Under the pieces are notes generated by a model. The model did no database searches, was not told the DNA's origin, and saw only the letters and a program-made list of their open reading frames with translations. 64,000 bases of DNA, from the NCBI GenBank assembly GCA_009792885.1, contig WMCF01000067.1, positions 3,959,461-4,023,460 on the forward strand. Direction: 5' to 3'. The DNA comes from Eremophila alpestris peregrina (taxonomy: Eukaryota; Chordata; Aves; Passeriformes; Alaudidae). Within the stretch, counting starts at the first letter, position 1. Each line of letters begins with the position of its first letter. Both the position numbers and the translations under genes were made by a program. Below are positions 56,245 through 64,000 of this stretch, piece by piece.

Positions 56245-57190
56245 GGATGTGCAACAAAAGTCAACCGAAGTGAAGTTTATCCTGGTTGGATTCCCTGGTT
56301 CTCAATACCTGCAAATATTCCTGTTTGTCTTCTTCCTCTCGGTGTATGTCCTGAGTCATGGGCAATCCCTGCATTATTGTGCTCATGAGTACTTACCATC
56401 AACTCCACCACCCTATGTACTATTTTCTCTGCAATTTTGCCTTCCTGGAAATCTGGTTCACCACTGCCTGCATCCCAAAGACATTGGCCAATCTTGTGTC
56501 ACAAAGCCAGTCCATTTCCTCCACAGCTTGCCTCCTTCAGATGTACTTTGTCTTCTAATTTGGTTGTACAGAATATTTCTTCCTTGAAGTCATGGCATAT
56601 GATCCCCAGTTGGTGTTGTGCTACCCCCTGAGCTACAGCAGCATAATGACCAGCACTCTGTCTGACAGTGGGCTTTTGGGTGGCTGATTTACTGGTCATT
56701 TCAGCAGCCATGTCTTTGATTTCCAGGTTGTCTTTTGGTGGTTCTAATGTCATCAACCATTTCTTCTGTGACATCTCCCCCAGGATTACTCTTTCCTGCT
56801 CAGGTATCATAGTTGTTGAGCTGGTGTGCTTTGCCCTGTTTGCCATTGTCATCCTCAGCTCCTGTGTCATCACCCTGACCTCCTTTATTTCTGTCATCTC
56901 CACTGTACTGAAGATCCCATCTGTTCAAGGCCAGTAAAGATCCTCCTCCACTTTTTCTTCCCATCTCATGATAGTAATTATTTTGGTACTGCTCCACCAT
57001 CTTCCTCCATGTCAAGCCATGCATCAAAGCTTCATTGGAACTGACCAAAACAGTCAACATCTTAAACAGAGCTGTAACACCAGTGCTAAACCCCTTCATC
57101 TACACATTCAGAAATACAGAGGTGACGAACATCTTGACAAAGGCTTTACCCAGGTGGACAACTGTGTCCAAAGGTCTTGTCCAGGACTGT
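56245..57190 (+). pseudogene. Olfactory receptor pseudogene (class II, OR6/OR11-like)
   Basis: A single-exon seven-helix receptor remnant is spread over three frames. In order I see STEVKFILVGFPGSQYLQIF (N terminus and TM1), the HHPMYYFLCNFAFLEIWFT region (TM2, family PMYFFL), EVMAYDPQ where the family has MAYDRY, the second extracellular loop and TM5 as VINHFFCDISP and ELVCFALFAIVILSSCVITL, a degraded TM6, then TPVLNPFIYTFRNTEV (family PxxNPxIYxxRN). At least four frame changes and several stops are present, and the DRY motif is lost. Coding is not possible. The frame at 56668-56937 is the longest clean piece. The family assignment is from recall of motifs. Confidence 0.85.
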
Positions 57191-57618
57191 ATTCCCCAGT
57201 TTAGCAGAAAAGAAAAGCTTCAGAGACATCTCAGATTCCAAAGAAAGACATCTGTAGAAAGAGATGGAACTGTTCTCAGCTCTTGGCTAAGGTAATTTAG
57301 CATTGATATAAATATTCATTACACAATCTTCACAAACTTCAGTTGCATCAACAAAAAGAATTTCACACATCAAAGTGAAAATAACCACTACAATGGTCTA
57401 GAGGCAGAAAATTTACACACTTTCCACCCCTGGCATTTCTGTCACAGTCATAACACAGCAACTTCACCACACCCAGCCCTCTGGTGTTCAGGAGATGCCT
57501 TTGTTACGCTTCCAGGATACAATAGATGTGTGCCAGCAGCACAGCCTCAAGGGTGTCTTTGAAAATAAACCAAGCTGTCTTTCCAGCAGCCATTTGTGCT
57601 GCCAGACTGGCAGTGAGC

Positions 57619-58572
57619 TGTTACGACCAAGACACGGACTCAGACCAGCAGGGAATCTGAATTGTTTATTCAAAGAAACAAGTTGGTTTTATAGAATTTT
57701 TCAAGGCACAGTATTTCCTTACCAGTAATTCTTACTACGTGACCTATCCCATGTTCCCATGTCACCAAAACACTTTATGTCCTTCTACAGGGTGATCATT
57801 CACTGTTCACCCATCAGCCTCTGGCAGGCTTCTATCTGTAGGGCTCTGCTGCATGGCACCTCCTTCTCCTCAGGTCAGGTGGATACAAGCCATATCTTAG
57901 CCTTGCCTGTCCTCCTCTTGGAAAGCACAGGCTGTAGTTAGTGAAAGGAAACAGAAAAGTGGAGGGAAAAAATGTAAAAAGTAGCAATTGTATATATCTG
58001 TCCTTCAATCATTCTCACCCCCAGAAGCTTCCAATTTTTTTTTAACACTAATCCCATTTCCCTCTTCTTTCTTTTCTCCATCTTTTTATTTCCTGACAAC
58101 TTGTATTTTTACCCCTTGGCCCTTCATTTTCCTGTAAAATTTATAAAACATTAATGAAAAGACAATAAGAGACAGAAATAAAGCAAAGGTTACACGGCTG
58201 GGGAGCTTGGTATTCAGCCAAAAACACACCTTAACTCAGAAACACACTCCTTTAAATGTACCAGTTTGTTACATAATCAAGAAACCCTAATACATTATTC
58301 AAACATTCTTTTGAGATACTCTCGTATTGAAAAACCTCCCCAATCTGTCCCCATTTCACTAATTCAACCTTTTTTTTTTTGACTCCTTGCAGATAAATCT
58401 TTCTCTGTAGCGCCTCTTGGTCGTTCCACTCCCTGACAGCATAGGTTCAATAAATTCCTTCTTTTGGGTTCTGGTCACTGTCATCTTCATAAGATAATCC
58501 AGGTAGGGGGGGTTCTGACAAAAAAAAGCAATTCTTTGTTTCAATTTCATGTCATGGCCTATATTTACCACA
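57619..58572 (-). repeat. Probable LTR, minus orientation
   Basis: On the minus strand it begins TGTGGTAAAT and ends GGTCGTAACA. Near its 3' end it has TATAAAACC (+ strand ggttttata at 57683) followed by AATAAAC (+ strand gtttatt at 57664), in correct order for a promoter and poly(A) signal. I see no target-site duplication. Confidence 0.55.
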
Positions 58573-60511
58573 CTACTGAAAGAAACTAAATTAATAACTT
58601 TCCAACATTACACATATAGTATTCATTTTAATATTTGCAAAAAGCCAGAAATGTAATATGTAATTACAACAGCCCCACTAGTAAAGCACTGAGAGGAAAA
58701 TAACTGAGAGATCTGTTCTCCCTGATAGATTTATTTATGTAGCAAGAGCTGTCTTTGGACCAGGGCTGTCACAACCCACCCCCAAAGGCAATGGTAACTT
58801 AGGTTCTCATTAATTACAGTGAAATGACACTGAATGATTGGTAAACATACATATGTAGGGTTTACTGTAGAAAAATGTGAATGCATAGGCAAATAGGTAT
58901 ATAGTCGTTTTGGTTGTTATCTACAGTAATCTGACAAGAGTAGGAAGATCTCATCACCCATAGGCCTCAAGACAGACTTGGTCTTATCAGATCAGAAATT
59001 GGGCATTACAAAAGCTGTCCTCCTCCATTTCAACAAAGCACCCTGGCATTTCCACAAATGGGAGAATGTTTTGAATCATTACCCCTTCACAGTTTAGCCT
59101 CTCACAAGGGGCCTCCTGGGGTACAGGATGGCAAAGGAATGTTCTGCTCAGTCCTGGACTTGTCTGTATTCCCAAAGCCCTTTCCGACTACAGGGCTTTG
59201 GATTACATCTCCAGACCACCTGCTGTTGCCTCCCTCCCCACTAATCCTTATCCTGTGGCTCTGGGCATTGTCTGCAGAGGAGAAACACCCACCAGCACTG
59301 CAGAAGGAGCCCCGAGCCACCTACAGCTACCTCCAGTTCTGTCCCTGCAAAGGAAACTGAGAACCCACCAGCACTGAATGTGACTGTTTGCTTGGAAGCC
59401 AGTGTCCCTTTGCCCCAAACCCACTGTGCCATGTGCTGAACCTACCTTGGAGATGGGCCACCTGCCCTTTACTCGGAGAGCTGGTGCCACCTCTTCCATC
59501 TTGCACTGCCTTTGCAACACAAGTAGGACTCCAAAGGTGGCTAGTTCAGGTGCAAAGAACAAGGGGCATTCAAGAAACTAATTAGGATTGCTGCCAGAGG
59601 TAGATTTTCCACCTCTGGCTTAAAAACAGACCCAGCTTCCTATTGAGTCCCAGATGGATGGGGGATCACGAGTTTTCACACTTCTATAAGTTTTTGGTCT
59701 ATTTACATATTGGGGTTAATTGTCTAATTACAGCTTCAGGTTATGAAGTCCCATCCTCCCAGATTGCTCTCCTCAATTCACTGTTGTTTATACTTTCTGG
59801 GCCCGAAGCTGCAAGGTTCTCGGGCTGGAAAAGGGTTGTTTTGTCTAGCTACACTGTGAAGAGAACTTGCTAACACTTTATATGAAGTTGAGAGTTATAT
59901 TCTAATGCAGAATCTGGAAAATATGACAGCTAAAACTTAAGGCATCAATCCCCAGGCAGGCATATTTGTGCCTCAAGCTGTGTAAGAGCTGGGCCAACAC
60001 ATGACCCAGCCCTAGTATGTGTGCCCTAGTATGTGGTCAGGGAATAGTCTCTGCAGTGTCCATGAGGAGAACTGTCTCAGGGGGATGCCAGGACTCTCCT
60101 GGCATCCCAGCCAGAGCTGCATCTGGGAGAATGCCAGTGGAGGGGACGCCCAGCGCTCCTCAGGCAGGGATATGACAGTGTGTGAGCATCTTCCTCATCA
60201 GAGACTCTGTGTCAGAGCCCTTGGCTCTGCTCCTGCCCAGCAGCACAGGGCCACAGTACTCACACTGCTGGACCCTGGACATGTTCCTGGGAGTACTGGG
60301 GACTGGTCCAGCTGCAGGTGGGGAAGGGGAACAAGTTGGGGTGGGATGGGACATGGCACAGAGAACCCTGGGTGTCCCAGATCTGCAGTCCCTTTTCCCT
60401 GAGGGGCAATATTTACTGGTGGGTGCTGGAGATGGCCAGGATTGTGCTGCAGAGGTGTGAAGGAGGCTCTAGCAGACCTCAGACCTGCGCAAGGGAGGCT
60501 GGGGATGATCC
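58573..60511. other. Intergenic stretch, no gene recognised
   Basis: Frames up to 127 codons occur at 59000-60500 on both strands but overlap one another and show no domain. I see no RNA gene. Confidence 0.4.
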
Positions 60512-61004
60512 TGACAGGAAATATGGGTACTAATATCTTCACAAACGACTTGATGGGTGAGGGTCTTTAGGAGAAATAGGTGTTAATGTCTCTACATTAC
60601 GCTGCAAGTTTGTTGCAGAACCCATACGATTTGACCCAGACAGCTTGAACTTCTGGACTTCAGAGTCATAGGAGAAATGGGTCCACACAAGTCTATTGCA
60701 GAACCTAGACAGTCTTAACTTCCAAACTCTGGGGGAAAATGTCTTGATACATATTCAAGAGGGACTATGTGGTAGGTGGTTCGGGAATGCTGTACCTTCC
60801 TAGTTCCTCAGCCAGTGGAGAAGGGAAGAGGGTAACATGTGGCCAGGAGTTTAGGATAAAAGGAGGCTGCATCCTCCAAAACCGAGAGAGAAACTGCACA
60901 GGAGTATATCCCAGTAGACTCTCTCCCTTTACTCAAATAAAGTTACAGGACTCCTCTGTCTCCTTTATAGACTCCAGCTTTTCATAGTGTGGCTTTTCTG
61001 CACA
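60512..61004 (+). repeat. Solo LTR with perfect ATCC target duplication
   Basis: This 493-bp LTR starts TGACAGG and ends TGCACA, flanked by ATCC at 60508-60511 and ATCC at 61005-61008. It has GGATAAAAGGAGG near 60853 and AATAAAG near 60937. It is the same family as 6882-7380 and the fragment at 6148. Confidence 0.85.
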
Positions 61005-62499
61005 ATCCTCAGCTGCTACAGCACGTCTTTCTTTTCCCTTTCTGCCCCACTCAGCTCCCTGCTCCACCTGTGTTCACGGCCAACCAGGGTTGCCTCCCTC
61101 TGCGCCAGCTCCCAATAGTCACGTGCATTGGCTGCTGCTGCTGCTACTCCTCCCTTTTGGGTTCTAGAACACTTTAAGTTCTAGTGCAAGCCCAAAGCTT
61201 CAGGGAAGCTGGCCTTTAACTTGTGACAGGTATGACCTGCCACAGCATACAAAGCATCTCAAAGTTGCCATTAACTTTGGTGCCTAATGACAGTCCCTTG
61301 ACGGTGGCCCTGGTACCTCATCCCTTCCTCTCCCAAACTGCAGTGATGTCAGCTTTGCCTGTTCTTGGTTTAATTACCCTTCATTCAAAGATTAACAGAG
61401 ATATTTTTCATTCCTCCACTGGGCCACAGTGATTCCTGGAGGGCTGCAGAAATGCAACAGCATCAGCAGTAGTCTCCTCTGGGGTTTTTAGAGGGAACAC
61501 CCTCTCAGAGAGCTGTCCTGAGCCTTCCTGCAGCTGGGTTTCACTCTGAAAAAAACACAACTGAAAAGCTCCAATGATCAGTGACCTAGCTCAACAGTGA
61601 TCAAAAAAAGCAACACTTTTTATCCCTCTGAAGTATAATAGTGATGTTTGCTAAAAAAACAGTGTCCCAATAAGTTGTTTTCTACCAAACACCAAAGTTT
61701 TGGTACCAAATAATACGCTTTTGATTAACAAAATTAAAACGTAAACAAGCAACAAGAACAGACACTGCTTTGCCTTATTGGGGCAGAAAGCCAGAATGTC
61801 CCTCTGCTTTGTAAAGGGCATCCTCCTCACCAAAATGAAGAGCTCTGGGATGCACTGCAAGGCTGTCAGTGCTTGTCAGGCTGTGACAGCAGTCCAGCCT
61901 GGGCAGCTCAGCTCAGATGAGTGCTTGCATTACTTCAGAAGCATCTGGACCCCACCTGCCTCTCAGGAAATGCCTACAGATTCCAAATATCATCCTCCTT
62001 TAAAAAAAATAAAAAAAAAATTTTAAAAAAGTGTGTTTATGTTGAGCTATGGGAAATGGGAAGTTCTTAAGCTTCTGGAATGACAGCTTGCATTTTATTA
62101 CCTAAAATCACTGTAGAGTGCAAGCAGAGACAGGAGGCAAAGTGAATGTGGAGCCTCAAAAACCCTGCTCCATCCTGAGGAAACCTCTGTGGTGCTATGT
62201 CCAGGCTAGGACTCCAGGTAAATACATAAAGAACATCACTGACACACAGAAGTAAATCAAGTGCAGGCCACCAGGTTTGCTGGGGCTGGAAGTAAGTGAT
62301 GCATGAGGGGAGGGGAAAGTGGGTTTGTTCATTCTGCAGTATCAAAGGCTTTGAGGATCCCAGCTGCTGCCTTCAGAAGCAAATGCCTAATGAGAAGATG
62401 TCAAAAGGGGGCATTAGAGGTGCATGGTGATAGGACAAGAGTTGACGGGAACAAGATAGAACATAGGGAATTACAGCTGGGTACACAAGAGAGAAAAAC
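61005..62499. other. Intergenic stretch, nothing recognised
   Basis: No exon, RNA gene or named repeat. A/T-rich at 61999-62030. Confidence 0.4.
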
Positions 62500-62600
62500 T
62501 ACCATGAGATGGCTCAGGTGCTGGAACAGGGCCCAGAGAGTCTGTGTGATCTCCATCCCTGGAGATACTAGAAGCTCAAACTAGAGGAGGAACTGAGCAA
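62500..62600 (+). repeat. Short CR1 fragment
   Basis: Blocks 'gagatggctcaggtgctgga' and 'atctccatccctggagatac' match the CR1 3' region (Hadley-type tail absent). It ends just before the next LTR. Confidence 0.5.
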
Positions 62601-62792
62601 CTGCTCCTAATGAAATCTGCTTGGAGTAGGACACTGTCTTGGTTTGAAAGACAGGTATCTGCTAGGGGAAGCCGGTGCTCTCCCCTTGCAATGGAGAATG
62701 CAGACCCCCTCCCTCCAAATTATTATAAATTTGAAATTAAGGGGCTCTCAGGCAAAAAATATGTGGGAATGGGAATAACAGGGTTTTTTACT

Positions 62793-62819
62793 AATATATA
62801 TATATATATATATATATAT
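62793..62819. repeat. (TA)n microsatellite
   Basis: An uninterrupted alternating TA run of about 26 bp. Confidence 0.95.
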
Positions 62820-63393
62820 CTAACAAAGCAAGCAAGCAAAGAAACAAACAGCTACAACATTAATAATAAGGCAGAACAAAGAACCTCGAGGGACCACAAA
62901 TCCCAGGGCAGTCTGATCCCCGGTGGCTCTGAGGCACCAAGCTGTAACAGTGGAAAAAATCCTGGGCTGGTGATGAGGTAGATGGGCAGTTCAGCAGTGG
63001 TGGCTGGAGCAGCAGAGACGTCCTGGCTGAGCAGAGGGTGAGGTCAGCGTAGGCAAAAGCCTCAAAGAAGGCTGGAAAGACGGCGGTGGCGGGACAAGGT
63101 CGGGCCCACCCCAGCAGGGCAGGAGGCGAGCTCAGAAATCCCTGGGCACATGAGCAGATGGTGGTGGGTTTCCCAGGAGTGGAGTCGGTGGTGACAGTGA
63201 AACTCCTCTCGCAGCAAGCAAACAGCCTGGGCGTCCTCTCTCCTCGAGTGCTAAGGGCAAGAGTGTCCAGCTCTCCAGCCCCCGTCCCTTCTGTCTTTCC
63301 TTCCCTGGTTTCTTTTGTCTTTCGTTAAGTACCGACAAGCACTCAGTCCTTAGTGTCTTAGCAACTTGAGGGAAAAAATTCCAAAAGGCAAAA

Positions 63394-63409
63394 NNNNNNN
63401 NNNNNNNNN
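63394..63409. other. Assembly gap (16 N) with duplicated flanks
   Basis: The 'gagggaaaaaattccaaaag' block occurs on both sides of the gap (about 63368 and about 63442), the second copy followed by an A-run. This looks like overlapping contig ends that were not merged. Confidence 0.9.
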
Positions 63410-63650
63410 CATTTCTGGAGCTCTGAAGGTTAACAAGTCTGAGGGAAAAAATTCCAAAAGGCAAAACAAAAAAAAAAAAAAAAAAAAAGAAACAAATCTA
63501 ACCCCCAAGAGACACTTCTCTGGAGACCTCTGAAGGTCCCTTCCCACCTACACTGAGCAGCAGTGATAGCACTGTAGGCAAGAAAACTTCCAATAGAAAC
63601 AAAGTGGGTCACTACAGCCCTGCCCACAGCTGATACCAGGTGAGAGGAAC

Positions 63651-64000
63651 ACCCCATAAGAAAGGGAGAGGAGGACAGAGGTTTGGTGTGCTAGAAGGTA
63701 ACCAATGGCAAACCTCCAACCCACTCTCCAGATTTCTCATTGTACTCCACATCTTTCTGTGGGAGAAGAGGTTTGTTTAGGTCTGTTTGGAGCCTACTAG
63801 GTGCACAGAGCAGATGTCTTCTCTCCACCTCACCCTGAGCACTTTTGGCAAAGTGCAGACTCCCCAGTGCATTGTCCCCAGGCTGCTGGGGGCAGACTGT
63901 GGAGTCCCCTCATGCCTTTCTACCACAGTCCATCCTGATTTTCCAACTGCTGGGCCAGTAGAGGGCGTGCACTAGGACAAGGCATTAGGTTTTGGAAAAC
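63651..64000. other. Window end, nothing recognised
   Basis: No gene or repeat is supported in the last 350 bp. Confidence 0.4.

Larger units (their letters stand above)
62635..63650 (+). repeat. Songbird-type ERV LTR starting TGTCTTGGTTTG
   Basis: The start TGTCTTGGTTTGAAAGACAG, followed by 'ggagaatgcagaccccctcc' and 'aattattataaatttgaaat', matches what I know of a common passerine ERVK-type LTR. It contains a (TA)n run at 62793-62819 and an N gap. The 3' end is uncertain. Confidence 0.65.

Overview
This window is vertebrate nuclear DNA, almost certainly from a bird and probably a songbird. The evidence is many CR1 LINE fragments ending in the avian-type 3' tail, several families of short avian endogenous-retrovirus LTRs, and GT-AG introns. 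There is no bacterial or phage content, no CRISPR array and no operon.

The only intact gene I can support is POLE, the catalytic subunit of DNA polymerase epsilon. It lies on the + strand from the ATG at 13535 to the stop at 47427-47429. I traced 48 coding exons by hand. Every junction is GT-AG, phases match throughout, and the product is 2296 residues with no frameshift or stop. Exonuclease, polymerase, Fe-S and C-terminal zinc-binding residues are all present at human position +9 or +10. A CpG-rich promoter with two inverted CCAAT boxes, a TCTCGCGAGA palindrome and an E2F-type site precedes the gene. A polyadenylation signal follows it at 47687.

Positions 1-13000 are a repeat-rich flank. 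A decayed class I (gammaretrovirus-like) pol runs from about 6660 to 11340. It is interrupted by a 499-bp solo LTR with a perfect 4-bp target duplication, a GC-rich insertion of unknown identity (about 8387-9255), and a 567-bp solo LTR whose sister copy lies inverted at 3310-3879. Positions 12313-12692 hold a short tandem repeat in which two 38-bp Nextera mate-pair junction adapters are embedded, so this part of the assembly is artefactual.

Within POLE the introns carry CR1 fragments in both orientations, a 2.2-kb CR1 with decayed ORF2 in intron 5, and three LTRs that are all antisense to the gene. Two introns show nested insertions.

Positions 47700-64000 hold a CR1, a GC-rich minisatellite broken by an N gap, an array of seven diverged ~143-bp tandem units (49890-50885), four more LTRs and one olfactory-receptor pseudogene (about 56245-57190). 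The neighbours expected from human synteny (PXMP2 and P2RX2) were not recognised. I see no new multi-gene biological system; the most notable items are the embedded adapters, the nested retroelements and the 143-bp array.
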